From Aspidiotus rigidus (lineage: Eukaryota > Arthropoda > Insecta > Hemiptera > Diaspididae), in assembly GCA_035079385.1 (NCBI GenBank), contig JAVHKY010000046.1:682001-746000 (forward strand): a stretch of 64,000 bases of DNA, read 5' to 3'. Positions within the stretch are counted from its first letter, which is position 1. Every line of letters starts with the position of its first letter. The position numbers and the translations under genes are program-made. Shown in pieces: positions 11,361 to 25,392 of this stretch. The notes below the pieces were generated by a model, which saw only the letters and a program-made list of their open reading frames with translations, searched no databases and was not told the DNA's origin.

Positions 11361-11874
11361 CAGTAGAACCCCTACAATTTGAAGCTGAAGGGACAAGTAA
11401 AAAATTCTGAATGTAAAGCTTTTCATGTTATAAAAAGTTTGATTTGGAGAAAAGTCAAAAAAAAAAATCGAATTATCTAGATATAATGTAAGTACCTGTG
11501 TGTAGTTTATAAGAAAAAACCCTTATTCGCATGCAAAGTGTCTACATATTAGAGAGTTTTCAAAAGTGTTCAATTTTTGTCTCTTCAAGCTTTGTCAATT
11601 ACACTATCGAGGGTAACGAGTGGCTGGAAAATACTCTAAACATGAAAAAACGCGCTAAATTTATCTGTCTTAGCTTTATTTTGTCATGAATATTCGATTT
11701 GTGAGATAAAACAAGATAATATTTTCAATTTACCGGGGAAATGGGCTTCTAAAAAGTTTGAAAAATGGAGAGGGAATAAATATATAATATAGCGATTTTT
11801 TCAGAGGCCAGCAAATTTTTTTCGATTTAAAGAAATTTTCGAATTATAGGAGTTCGAATTATAGGGATCCACTG
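11361..11874. mobile_element. Tigger/pogo-type MITE
   Basis: Left end CAGTAGAACCCCTACAATTT and right end, read inward on the minus strand, CAGTGGATCCCTATAATTC, flanked by TA on both sides (11359-11360 and 11875-11876). CAGT(A/G) ends plus a TA target duplication are standard for the Tigger/pogo branch of Tc1/mariner. At 514 bp with no open frame it is non-autonomous. Confidence 0.65.
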
Positions 11875-13100
11875 TATACGACAGTGAATCGACTGGATCG
11901 AAGGGAGAACTATTCTCTACAGAACATCCCCTGCACATCTCGCTCGTCACATTAGTATATCTTGTGAAAAAAAATACAGGTAAATCTTCCTAAAAGATTG
12001 TTAAAGAAGTGACATATGTGTAGGTAGTAGAAAATTTGTTGAAAATATCGTCACAGCTAAATGAGAGAAATGACAGAATTAGAGTTGTTTTCTCCCTGTA
12101 CGTTCATTAGCGTGTCACTTTTTTACGGGAAAATATTGGTAAAAATTACTGATTTTTGATATACCAAAAATCGAGCCCGAGCGAGTTACAACAGGAACGA
12201 ACGATTGAATATTCGTGAAAATATGCACGGAAGAAAGTAGAATGATAATCGTACGCGCGGCATGGGACACTTTCGCTATCGTCATGGTTCAACGTTCGAG
12301 TTAAACATTGGATTCACAATTATTATAAAACATACCGAAGTGGAAAGACCAAGTGAACTATTCAGCATAAAACAGAAGACGAAAGTGAAATAAAGAGGTA
12401 ATCGGAACGGTAGGGCGACGCATTGTATTTACTTAAATAGATTTGCTTTAAAAAAAATTCTTTAAAGGTACCATATAATGATTGCTTGCGAGAGAACATT
12501 TTGCAAAAAAACGAACACTAGTTTGAAAGTCTATTATGCTTGTGAATGACAGCGTCAAATTTAGGGTTACTCGTAGTACACAGAATACCACCCACTCTAC
12601 TCGTAAAAATCTCATAAAATACTTATAAATTTTTAATCCAAAGTACCTATGGTACTAAAAGAATGTTAAAATGCAATAACATTTTTTTTATTAATTATTT
12701 GTCGTTTCTTAAAACAAACAACTTAAGAAATCTTCCAGGACCAGAAATATAGTACCTGAAAAATTTCCATGGGAGACTTCATTTGAAAAGAATCCAGAAA
12801 TTTGTGCAATAATAGATTGTCGTAATTGGTTGTCTTTTCAAGGAAAAATACTTATCAAAAAGAATATTTCGAGAGTCTAAGAGGGTGAAATATACGGCCA
12901 ATTCTATGAATATAGTATCGAACAAAATGAAAAGTAGATTCACGGAGTCATTTCTTTTTTTTTTTTTTTGCCGAAAAAGAAAGAATATTCAACGGTTACA
13001 AAAACACAAAATGTGCGATACGCTACCAAAAAAATCACGTAATGTTTAATTATAAAGTTGATGCGTTTAGAAACTGAATAAAAAGAAAATAATCACAATG
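11875..13100. other. No gene recognised
   Basis: AT-rich sequence with long A/T runs (for example 12957-12969). No coding frame or element boundary found before the PLE terminal-repeat sequence that begins near 13100. Confidence 0.4.
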
Positions 13101-13170
13101 ACAGAATACTCAAAGAAGAGAGTAAACGAAAAAACAATTACAAGGACCGCAGATATAAAGGAGAAGACGC

Positions 13171-13199
13171 GAGATCTTTCGGTTAACAAACCATCATCG
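13171..13199 (-). ncRNA. Hammerhead-ribozyme-like motif
   Basis: Minus strand reads CCGATGA, then a clean stem-loop (GGTT-TGTT-AACC), then GAAAGATCTC. The stem II geometry between the two core boxes fits a hammerhead; the first box has C for T. Confidence 0.4.
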
Positions 13200-13580
13200 G
13201 GCAAAGTTAGAAAACCGAACTTAATTACTTGTACCAAAAATTCAAAATACTTATTCTATACACGTTAAACATATAAACACCGTATGCAATCACAGTTAAT
13301 AATAATCAGAACAATTTCCAAATCAATACTGATCGTTATTTCGGCTATTTCTTGGACTTATAGTGCGAGCCGCGGATATAATTCCAGACATTTCTCCGAG
13401 GTTCTAAACGGCGGTTGAATTATGCAACTTATCCTTTTCGTATTTTCTCGACTCTTCACCTTTCGCGTTTTGGCTTGCTCGCTGTTAACGCAAAACGGTA
13501 ATTATGCATAATCCTCGGAATAAAATAAATTTTGAAGAATTTTACAAATTCGCGTATATTAAACGAAAGTACAGTGATTG

Positions 13581-13607
13581 CCGTTTCGCGTGAACAAACA
13601 TCATCAG
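13581..13607 (-). ncRNA. Hammerhead-ribozyme-like motif
   Basis: Minus strand reads CTGATGA, a ~13-nt spacer, then GAAACGG. Both core boxes are canonical but stem II is poorly paired. Confidence 0.35.
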
Positions 13608-13835
13608 ACGATATAAAAAAAAAAAAAATAATAAAAAAACTACTCGTACAAACGAGAGTTACCTCAATAAAATACAATTGGAAATCGAAGAGAAAATAAC
13701 ATATAAGCGGTGAGCACGTACGTGAAATTATTGAAATAAGCTATCACAAGAATCAATAGATTAGTCGGAGGAGCTTGCGGTATAATTTCATTGACGAGGG
13801 TGGGAATCAGGTCGAATGTGTAAAGATATCCCGTT

Positions 13836-14114
13836 TTGAAATATGATAAATGTGGCGTTTACAGTATCACCTGTTGCAGTTACCTTGCCACTTACATTGA
13901 CCGAACTGTAGGCAAACCTCTAATAAAGGAGCGTATAGAGGAGCACACGAAAGCTATTTTCAAAAACTGGCCGCAAAAGTCTAATTTCGCCAAATATATG
14001 CTTGATACTAGTCATACATTCAACCGCTCTTCATTCATAAACCTCTTACACAAAATCCAAGAAGAGAAAGCAATGAACGCTCTTGAAAGCTTAGGAATAG
14101 TTAAAAAAGAATAA
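13836..14114 (+). pseudogene. PLE GIY-YIG endonuclease fragment
   Basis: 92-codon frame opening with TTG. CGVYSITC...TYIDRT fits the GIY-YIG core (the usual YIGET has become YIDRT), followed by KERIEEHTKA and SNFAKYMLDTSHTF, matching the order in the intact PLE copies of this window. The RT domain is absent. It is from a different, more diverged PLE subfamily than the copies at 7-9 and 14-16 kb. Confidence 0.6.
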
Positions 14115-14495
14115 TATATTCGACCTAGTTCTACCCTCGTCAATGAAATCATCCCACCTGCTCCACAAACTAATCTAATATATTCTCTTATAATACTTAG
14201 GTACCTAGCTTACGAATATATATTTCGATAAGTATAATTTCATGTAGGTAAGTACCCGCCGCCTATATTATTTTCTCTTTGATTTCCAATTATATTTTAT
14301 TTAGGTATAGGTATCTCTTGTGTAAAATACTAAGTTATATTGTATTTTAATAAGAGGATATGAAGGAGTCACAAACCCTTAAGAAAATAAATGTAATTAT
14401 TCACAATAATAATACCAACTCACCAAATAGTAGAGAAATATACTCACAAAGAGTAAGGAACACAAATACAAGAACCGCAATAGAAACAAACAATC

Positions 14496-14526
14496 CGAGC
14501 GCTTTCGGCTAAACACCCATTCTCAC
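14496..14526 (-). ncRNA. Hammerhead-ribozyme-like motif, left arm
   Basis: Minus strand reads CGTGAGA, GGGTGTTTAGCC, then GAAAGCGCTC. The 3' box and stem II resemble the other PLE copies, but the CTGATGA box is degenerate. Confidence 0.3.
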
Positions 14527-14584
14527 GGTATAGAAAGCGACTGAACCCAACACCAACAAGAACGAGTAACAACGAACGAGGAGG

Positions 14585-15236
14585 TCATGACTGAACCAGC
14601 GAGTCATCAAAATGTGAATCATCCTCATAGACTAATTCAATCAAACCCTCCTCAGGAATGTACCTGTTCAACACGGTAATGTCTTTAATGTTTCGGTGAC
14701 GATGCATTTCAATCTCTTCTAAGACTAAGCGCCTAAAATATGATTTTTCCCGGTGGAGGAGAACTTCGGATCCCTCTTTCAGACTATGACCACATTCAAT
14801 TAAATGGTCAGCAAACGCCGACTCCCCTACTTTTCTTTTTTCCCAGGCTTTCCTGTGTTCATCAACTCTAATTTTGAATTGACGGCTAATCATCCCTATG
14901 TACACGCTCGGGCAATCACCACAGGCCACCCTATAAACACCTCCCCTCTCGGACATCGGTGTCGGATCCTTCAACCTGACCAGAAGGCTCTTCACCGTAT
15001 TGGTACTATAAAACGCCGGTCGGAAACCAAAGGGACGGAGGACACGGCTCAACTCCAAAGAAAACTTCCCCAAAAACGGCATCCTAATCCACCGTTTTCG
15101 CCTATCATGATGCAACTGACGGGGGAGGGAGGTAGTGGAATCGAGACTTTTTCTTGTAAGTCGCCTACGGACCATAAGGTCAATGTCCACTTCAACCTGA
15201 TTCACTCTAGCCAAGTGCTTTATCGTCACGAGTTCT
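14585..15236 (-). CDS. PLE C-terminal protein, left arm (GIY-YIG)
   Basis: About 216 codons open from the junction (ELVTIKHLARVNQV...) to the shared LVQS end. The RT-linker motif (SLDSTTSLPR, RWIRMPFLGKFS) is followed by GIY-YIG (GGVYRVACGDCPSVYIGMISRQ) with the CxxC pair. No RT core. It differs from the right-arm copy by a few residues (for example Asp/Asn in IRV(D/N)EH and Lys/Arg in RNI(K/R)DIT). Confidence 0.75.
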
Positions 15237-15239
15237 CAC

Positions 15240-16418
15240 AATGAATTTGGCGAATTTTTTGACCTATTGAACGCCTGTTGGTCACCTTATTTATGCAAGT
15301 TTGATGATAAATATTTTGAGTTTTCTGAGGAGGTAGGGATCCCTATTGGTTCCCCCTTACGTTCTCTTATTTCGGAGGTTTTTATATCTAAATTTGAGGT
15401 TGACCTGTTTTCTTCGGGCCAGGTGTTTTTGAATCACGTTTTCTGTTGGCATAGGTACGTAGATGACATATTGTGCGCGTGGACCGGTCCTGCGGAGCTC
15501 CTTAGTGAGTTTCTCGCTTATTTAAATAGTTTATATCCGTCCATCAAATTCACTCTTGAAGTTGGCGGTTCATCAATAAATTTTCTGGACTTAACCATAT
15601 CCGTCGTTGACGGTGTCCATGATTTCGGTATTTACCGAAAAAGTACTTCGACCGATATTGCTATCCACGGGTCGTCTTTCGTACCTAGTGCCCATAAAGT
15701 TGCTACATTTAATAGTTTAATATATCGCCTCACTCAGATCCCTCTGAGTGAAGTAGCGTTCAATAAAGAACTCGTGACGATAAAGCACTTGGCTAGAGTG
15801 AATCAAGTTAAAGTGGACATTGACCTTATGGTCCGTAGGAGACTTACAAGAAAAAGTCTCGATTCCACTACCTCCCTCCCCCGTCAGTTGCATCATGATA
15901 GGCGAAAACGGTGGATTAGGATGCCGTTTTTGGGGAAGTTTTCTTTGGAGTTGAGCCGTGTCCTCCGTCCCTTTGGTTTCCGACCGGCGTTTTATAGTAC
16001 CAATACGGTGAAGAGCCTTCTGGTCAGGTTGAAGGATCCGACACCGATGGCCGAGAGGGGAGGTGTTTATAGGGTGGCCTGTGGTGATTGCCCGAGCGTG
16101 TACATAGGGATGATTAGCCGTCAATTCAAAATTAGAGTTAATGAACACAGGAAAGCCTGGGAAAAAAGAAAAGTAGGGGAGTCGGCGTTTGCTGACCATT
16201 TAATTGAATGTGGTCATAGTCTGAAAGAGGGATCCGAAGTTCTCCTCCACCGGGAAAAATCATATTTTAGGCGCTTAGCCTTAGAAGAGATTGAAATGCA
16301 TCGTCACCGAAACATTAGAGACATTACCGTGTTGAACAGGTACATTCCTGAGGAGGGTTTGATTGAATTAGTCTATGAGGATGATTCACATTTTGATGAC
16401 TCGCTGGTTCAGTCATGA
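15240..16418 (+). CDS. PLE protein, partial RT plus GIY-YIG
   Basis: Open from the junction at 15240 (no natural start codon; 5'-truncated) for ~392 codons. RT motif B region is seen as EEVGIPIGSPLRSLISEVF, and motif C as RYVDDILC, so the RT palm is half present; the fingers and motif A are missing. Then come the linker (FLDLTISVVDG, TSLPRQ) and the GIY-YIG domain (GGVYRVACGDCPSVYIG). It ends LVQS at TGA. The frame is unbroken, indicating a young insertion. Confidence 0.8.
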   Translation, partial: NEFGEFFDLLNACWSPYLCKFDDKYFEFSEEVGIPIGSPLRSLISEVFISKFEVDLFSSGQVFLNHVFCWHRYVDDILCAWTGPAELLSEFLAYLNSLYPSIKFTLEVGGSSINFLDLTISVVDGVHDFGIYRKSTSTDIAIHGSSFVPSAHKVATFNSLIYRLTQIPLSEVAFNKELVTIKHLARVNQVKVDIDLMVRRRLTRKSLDSTTSLPRQLHHDRRKRWIRMPFLGKFSLELSRVLRPFGFRPAFYSTNTVKSLLVRLKDPTPMAERGGVYRVACGDCPSVYIGMISRQFKIRVNEHRKAWEKRKVGESAFADHLIECGHSLKEGSEVLLHREKSYFRRLALEEIEMHRHRNIRDITVLNRYIPEEGLIELVYEDDSHFDDSLVQS

Positions 16419-16473
16419 CCTCCTCGTTCGTTGTTACTCGTTCTTGTTGGTGTTGGGTTCAGTCGCTTTCTAT

Positions 16474-16507
16474 ACCGTGAGAATGGGTGTTTAGCCGAAA
16501 GCGCTCG
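16474..16507 (+). ncRNA. Hammerhead-ribozyme-like motif, right arm
   Basis: Mirror of 14496-14526, ~55 bp past the ORF stop, ending GCCGAAAGCGCTCGG. The first core box is degenerate in the same way. Confidence 0.3.
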
Positions 16508-16619
16508 GATTGTTTGTTTCTATTGCGGTTCTTGTATTTGTGTCCCTTACTCTTCGCGGGTATATTTCTCTATGATGGATGACCGTAAAATTAAAAAACG
16601 CATTGAATCACCAAATAGT

Positions 16620-20177
<3,558 letters not shown>

Positions 20178-21004
20178 CAGTAAAAGCCGCTTATTAGAAA
20201 GCCGCTGAATAGAATAATTCGGATATTGTGATCAGAATTGCCTCGGACGGTTTTTTTACATTAGAATTCAGCCGTTTTATAGAATCAATACTTCGCTTAT
20301 TGTAATCAAACATATGTGACAAAAAGAAGAAAAAACATGATTTTCATGTAAATTCGTGTATAAGATGAATCAACTATGTACAGTATGTACATATAGGTTT
20401 ACTCATCGCAATTTTAATTCTCTTGATAAACGTACTTATCAACTTTGGCTGGTATCGTTGTGATTTCTTACTGGATGGTCGTGTTTGAGTGCAGTTTTCA
20501 AACATTTAATAATGCCTCCTACTCCGAGTTTGCATAAAAGACATGACTTGAGTGTGAAAGAAAAGGTTGAAATTGTGAAGAAATATGGCGCGCTTCTAAA
20601 AATATCTCAACGTGAAGCCGCTTCAAAACTAAACCTTTTTGCAAGCTGTTCTGAGTAAGCTCTTGAAAAATTGAAAAAAAGTTGAGAATGCCGCATTGAA
20701 GAATGAGAACATTGGTGGGAAAAGGAAAAGAAATGGTAAGGATGAGGAGGTAGAAACTGCGCTTCCCCAGTGGTTTCAGTATGTACGAGGAAAAGATGCG
20801 CGTCTGAATGGCCCACTCATAAGAGAGGAAGCAGAAAGATTAGCTGTCCAGATGAATAAGCCTGATTTTGTCAGATTTGTGCGTATTAAATTTTATTTTA
20901 TTTCATCTCTTACTTCTTTTTTCTTTATCGGCTATAAGAATCAGCCGCTTAATATTATCCAATAGATCTTGGGCAAACGTGATTCTAATAAGCGGCTTTT
21001 ACTA
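20178..21004. mobile_element. Deleted Tigger-like element
   Basis: Left end CAGTAAAAGCCGCTTATTAG preceded by TA; right end is its inverse with the last G changed (TTTTACTA), so the right TA is lost or displaced. It encodes only the N-terminal DNA-binding part of a transposase; the DDE catalytic region is deleted. The TIR begins CAGTAAAA like the full element at 47.5-49.5 kb. Confidence 0.65.
20512..20886 (+). pseudogene. Tigger/CENP-B-type transposase N-terminus, broken
   Basis: From ATG at 20512 the first frame reads DLSVKEKVEIVKKYG...ISQREAASKLN, a CENP-B N-terminal helix-turn-helix. A frameshift near 20637 moves to LQAVLSKLLKN; a TGA follows, then ETALPQWFQYVRGKDARLNGPLIREEAERLA, the second CENP-B-type HTH. 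The frame ends before any catalytic Asp. At ~125 codons against ~500 for a whole Tigger transposase it is clearly defective. Confidence 0.65.
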
Positions 21005-21357
21005 TCTTTATTTTCTTTCTCTTTATTCTTTTTTGAAACATATAACTCCTTCGCATTCTTATTTTCATAGATAAAACCTAGATGGTCGATAAATCTATAA
21101 AATGAAATATCAGCACTATAAAAAGTTGTATACGTAGGTAATAAGTTATTATATAATATGTACAGTCCATCTTATACTAAAAGTATGGAGAGAGAACAAA
21201 CTGCCAAAGATAATTGCCCAGCAATGAAAAATTTTCACCCCCGCAATAAACATTATGAAAGTGAAAATTGAGTCATATACTCGTATTACGTACTTATAAT
21301 ACTTAGCTCTTCATTATGATTATTAAGTTCTTCAAAACACCCTACCTCCCAATTTAA

Positions 21358-21520
21358 GTATCACTTTCCATCTTCCAAATTATATAATCTTAAATTGAGT
21401 TTGTGGAAACAAACTATTAGGCAAACTGAAGAGATAGAAAAACTTTCCAAGGCTTTGGGTGCTTTACAAGCCAAGTTAAATGTACCGGCATTTGCGAGCT
21501 TACAACTTTTCTTTGCATAA
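21358..21520 (+). CDS. Possible exon, unknown
   Basis: A frame with no ATG reads KLYNLKLSLWKQTIRQ...EEIEKLSKALGALQAKL to TAA at 21518-21520. An AG at 21356-21357 after a C/T-containing tract could be an acceptor. The helix-forming, coiled-coil-like composition suggests protein, but no family is recognised and the overlapping neighbourhood holds an exon candidate on the other strand. Confidence 0.2.
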
Positions 21521-21599
21521 TACACTATAAATTATAGTGCATGACGGCGGACTTTTTGCGTTCATATAATAATATACCTGAACGTGATGTGAAACTTAC

Positions 21600-22100
21600 G
21601 AGGAAAGGTAAGTATAAATTTTTTTCTCCAATATGGCAACTGAATCCTTTGAGTGAGTTAGCATAGCTTGGCAAAATATTTTCTTCGAACAAAATATACT
21701 CGACCACATATCAATTGGACGGGTGTAGGTTCCGCTGGAAGGAGTCGGCGCGCTTTTGGTAACGGTTTCCAAATCTTGTAGAAGACTGCCAAGATAGTTA
21801 TCTACATTGTGATTCCTGGTCGAACGTTTTCTTCGAACTTTTTTTGGATTTTCACTGTCCATCATCTTGTCAGAGGATAGAGTCGTTATTGAATGTGAGG
21901 TAGTGTTAGCAATGTGACTGTCCGATGCAGAATTATTAGTTCTTGAAATCACCATCCCCACAGCAAAGTCTGAAGACCGACTATTATCTTCAGCCCAAAG
22001 AGATTCTAAATTAGAGGTAGTTATATGGTCTGTCAGTAGACTATCATCACCGTCCATAGATTTGCCACTGCGCATCTTCACTACATCGTAGTTGAGATAT
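21600..22100 (-). CDS. Candidate internal coding exon of an unknown gene
   Basis: On the minus strand a strong acceptor (TTATTTTCTTTCAG, exon starts 22100) opens a frame that stays open for 501 bp and meets a strong donor (GTAAGTTT, intron starts 21599). The exon is a multiple of three, so it is phase-symmetric. The product is Ser/Thr/Asp-rich with a basic patch (KKVRRKRSTRN) and then NVDNYLGSLLQDLETV. The in-frame TAA overlaps the donor, which argues that splicing rather than termination was intended. No family is recognised and no partner exon is assigned. Confidence 0.35.
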
Positions 22101-22299
22101 CTGAAAGAAAATAAGTAATTTTGACCGTAAATAGATGACTGTGACCTACAAATATATACAAAAATTTAGGGCAATGCCGTATGTAATTTATTGTTGAAGG
22201 TTGTCTAGTTTTTGACCTTCTTAATGTTCTGGCAGTTGTGTAAGGAAAAGTACATTGAAGATAACGCAATAGTTTTTTAGATTTGTGCTCTACAAGTCA

Positions 22300-22690
22300 C
22301 AAACCAGTTTCAATCGCTTCTTTTTAGGTTCATGCTCGTTCTACGAGGCATGAACCACTTGCAATCGCTTTGTTTTTTTTTTTTTCCGTCTCACGATGTT
22401 GTTCGCCGACCTTTCGATTTCGATGTTCGATGTATAATGTACTCACGATATACACTCGATTGTTTTACTGACTTTGGTTTTACTCAACGAAAAAACGAGA
22501 AAAGTTGTTTTTGCGTTCGAATGTGAACGAGGTTGGTGGCCGTTTTTTCGTTCGCTTTGAAGTTTTGTGATTATTATTCTCGTGAAGTGCGTACTTCCGC
22601 ACACGTATGTTCGCATGTTCGTAATCTCATCTCACATTGTTCTTCCGTGATCGAGTAGCTGCAGTCTGCTGACGTCGTCTTATTAGGAAT
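22300..22690. repeat. Dispersed repeat with TCATCTCACATT block
   Basis: Shares blocks with 24755-24900, 25385-25450, 27190-27240 and 30235-30480: ggttcatgctcgt...caatcg, the ggccgttttttc(g/t)ttc segment, and TCATCTCACATT(A/G)TT. It is non-coding; the family is unknown. Confidence 0.4.
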
Positions 22691-22815
22691 TAATAATATA
22701 GATAAACGATAAACGAGTTAATGATAAACGAGATGAAAATAGAAATGTGAATCGAGTAAATAAGAATGTTAATAAAGGTGTATACGAAAATACGATTGAA
22801 CAGATGAATTGTGAA

Positions 22816-23126
22816 CCTGATATTTGTGATAATATTGTGCTAATTGTAGTAAAGCTGGTAGAACTAGCGAACAAAAACGGCGTAATTATTTGAAGAACAG
22901 AGAGGAATTATGTTTAAAACGGCGTATAAGGAATACGTTATGAGATGAACCGTGAAATCCATTTGCCCGAGAAAACGTAAATTATACCATACAATATGCG
23001 ATGTCCCTATCGGTGAGTATGATGAAATGATTCATCGGAAAGAAGTAGTTGATAATTACGCCGGTTTCGTTCGCTAGTTTTATCAGCTTTACTACAATTA
23101 GACACAATATTATCACAAATATCAGG
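22816..23126. repeat. Long inverted repeat, ~72-bp arms
   Basis: Arms 22816-22887 and 23054-23126 are inverse copies at roughly 90% identity, beginning CCTGATATTTGTGATAATAT and ending at GGCGTAATT. The loop is ~166 bp. No TIR-like target duplication is seen. It could fold as an RNA hairpin or be the ends of a small element. Confidence 0.6.
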
Positions 23127-23137
23127 GACCTACTACA

Positions 23138-23270
23138 ATGTGTGGTAGTTCAACTAATAGTAGCAATGAAAGAGATGAAATTTCAAGTTCAGGTGGTGAA
23201 AATAGAACTCCTCGTTCATCTCTTTATGATCCTCATGCTGAAGCACGTACATTCATCAAAAGTTATGCTG
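23138..23270 (+). CDS. Possible first exon, unknown
   Basis: ATG at 23138 opens a Ser-rich frame (MCGSSTNSSNERDE...) that reaches AEARTFIKSYA and a possible donor (GCTG then GTACGT at 23271). It sits just after the long inverted repeat. No family or second exon is identified. Confidence 0.15.
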
Positions 23271-23325
23271 GTACGTTAGTTACTCTCCTGAATTGCGTAC
23301 TTCCCTATTACCTAGCCTATTATTA

Positions 23326-24450
23326 TCAAGCAGAATAGAGTTGATAAGTTGGCTGAAAGCTGAACGTCTGAAGCCAAAGTCACATAAATTTGGGAAACAA
23401 GCTGAAATTTGTTTTATGTACTTATTCACACGGCACAATGCTTATTCATAAAACGACATGAGCAAGTGACTGTTCAGTTGTTTTGTGACTTTGTGAGTGG
23501 AAATTATGTGGAGATCCCTGTAGTAGAAAGGTTTATTGACGTAGGTCAATTCATATAATAATAACAATCAGAGAGAAATAGTCTTCCTTCATTGTCCAAA
23601 AGAGACAGTTTGCCTGATTGTAAGTTTTGATGTACGACAATTCAATTTAGTATGGCACTAACAAGAACGCAAAAAATAATTCAATCAACAGAATGCATGA
23701 ACCTCTTCCGGCCTGTCGCGGGCCGCTTGTTTTTTCTCCACTCGTGAGTAGTTTAGGACGGTATCGCATATATTATTATTATTATCTCTGAGTATTCACA
23801 GCCGCTATTGCGGTTGGTCAAAGCCTCCTATAGTTAGAAGCCATGAACGTAGAAAGGCAACACCGCATTCGGCCCACGCATTTACATGTAAAACACCTCT
23901 CTCATGAAAAAATTGAGTTGACCCTTATTTAAAGGAAATTTCACAAGCTACAACTTTTGTTCTTTTCGATTTTTTCGAAAACTTAATATTTTCTTAAGAA
24001 ACAGACGCTCAAAGAGTTTCTCCCCATAAGAGCAATGTAAAAGTCGGCCCACGGTTGTGCAGTTGCCAATTTTACGTTCATGGTTTCTAACTATAGGAGG
24101 CTTTGGGTTGGTGTACATGAATCATTAAGGGTTCTGGCAGCATACGCGTATGTATGTTAGATATCCACCCGTTATAATATCTATGTTTGCACGGCAGTTA
24201 CCGGCCCAAATTATCAAGCAGAGTTGAAAAGCTAACTGAAAGCTGAAAGTTCAAAGCCAAAGCCAGATAATTGTTGGAAAACAAGCTGAAAAAATTTTAT
24301 CATAATTTTATTCATTGAAACGACATCAGCGAGCGATCGTTCTGTTGTTCTGTGATTATAACGACATCCCTGCTGTACAAAGTTTAATTAACATAATATC
24401 CATGTCATCAGCAATCAGAAAGAACCTCTTCCAGCATGTCGCCGGCTGCT
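23326..24450. repeat. Direct repeat pair flanking a MITE
   Basis: 23326-23745 and 24205-24455 are diverged direct copies sharing ATTATCAAGCAGA, aagctgaaa(g), aaacaagctgaaa and gaacctcttcc(g/a)gc(c/a)tgtcgc. A third copy in inverse orientation lies at 32085-32200. Non-coding. Confidence 0.5.
23819..24105. mobile_element. MITE with 7-bp target duplication
   Basis: TIRs start CAAAGCCTCCTATAGTTAG and extend ~43 bp. GGTTGGT flanks both sides (23812-23818, 24106-24112). The 287-bp interior is non-coding. A 7-bp duplication with CA-starting ends is compatible with P-type elements, but this is not decisive. Confidence 0.7.
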
Positions 24451-24900
24451 TCTTACATGAAAACATGTATCCTCGTTTGTGTCAAAAAATTTGATCCTCC
24501 TGCATAACATAATTCTGGCTGGAAGTGGATTGTACGCTGGACGAGTATCAAAGGGAGAGAGAGGGAACTAAATGTAGTCCACGTTGATGAATAGAGCACA
24601 TTGAACGACATACCTATATCTTCTTTCTCTCTTTTTTTTTGTTCAGAGCAAGTGAATCAAGTTCACTGGCTTGTATGTTTGATTCATTATTATGAATGAT
24701 TATTGTGTGTTAGTGTAGTGATAGTACAGTAGTACAGTAGGTGTTATTAGTACAACAGTTTTTAGGTTCATGCTCGTCCTAGAAGTCACAAACCATTGCA
24801 ATCGATTTTTTTAGGGGCGACGCAGGCGCTAGCCGACCATATATCAGTCAATCACTTTTTTTAGGGTCGGCGCAGGCGCTAGCTGACCATCACTTTTTTC

Positions 24901-25384
24901 TAGTGATGGGCGGTTATCGGTTATTAACCGATTAATCGGTTTATTCTTGGGTAAAATTAACCGAAAATCCAGTTTATTTGTAATTAACAGTTACCCTGAA
25001 AAACCGGTTAATAAGGGCGCATAAACCGATTAACCGCCAAAATTAAAAATTTTTCAACAATTTTGAATTTTAAATTGATAATTTGACAAATTTGAAGCAC
25101 CAGGCGGAGGGAATACGAATTATCAATAAAGATATTTCTCAATCAATAACACATAAGCGATCTTGCTTCTCTATTTTTTCAATTTTTGCAATTTTGAGAG
25201 CAAAAAAGTGGAAGACCTTAGCGCTCCTAGCGGAATTTTTCGAGAACCAACAGCAATCCGCATAGGTGCCAGTTAACCGGTTAATCGGTTTATTCGGAGG
25301 TTTTCAACCGATTAACCGGTTACAATGATCTTTAATAAACCGTTTAACCGGTATATTGAAATAACCGGTAACCGCCCATCACTA
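24901..25384. mobile_element. hAT-type MITE
   Basis: TIRs TAGTGATGGGCGGTTA at both ends and an exact 8-bp direct repeat CTTTTTTC at 24893-24900 and 25385-25392, the hAT target size. The 484-bp interior is built from repeated variants of AACCGATTAATCGGTTTAT and has no transposase; the short ORF inside is incidental. Confidence 0.8.
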
Positions 25385-25392
25385 CTTTTTTC

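Larger units (their letters stand above)
13100..14335. mobile_element. Inverted PLE remnant
   Basis: A minus-strand arm (about 13640-13823) and a plus-strand arm (about 14115-14330) share the phrase around CCCTCGTCAATGAAAT and the following block ending in TTGATTTCCAATTATATTTTATT, in opposite orientation. They meet at about 13824. Only the plus arm keeps GIY-YIG coding. Further left on the minus strand are two terminal-repeat-like segments with hammerhead-like motifs. No target duplication was found. Confidence 0.55.
14420..16619. mobile_element. Head-to-head Penelope-like element with partial RT
   Basis: Minus-strand arm about 14435-15236 and plus-strand arm about 15768-16577 are close inverted copies; 15237-15767 is the extra RT-encoding part of the longer plus copy. 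The direct repeat TCACCAAATAGT at 14420-14431 and 16608-16619 gives a 12-bp target duplication, with ~30 bp of extra sequence before the right repeat, the same layout as the 7-9 kb insertion. Both copies are 5'-truncated at different points and joined at 15236/15237. Confidence 0.85.

Noticed and set aside
25083..25265. 60-codon ORF inside the hAT MITE
   Set aside because: It lies wholly within a 484-bp non-autonomous element and has no transposase motif.
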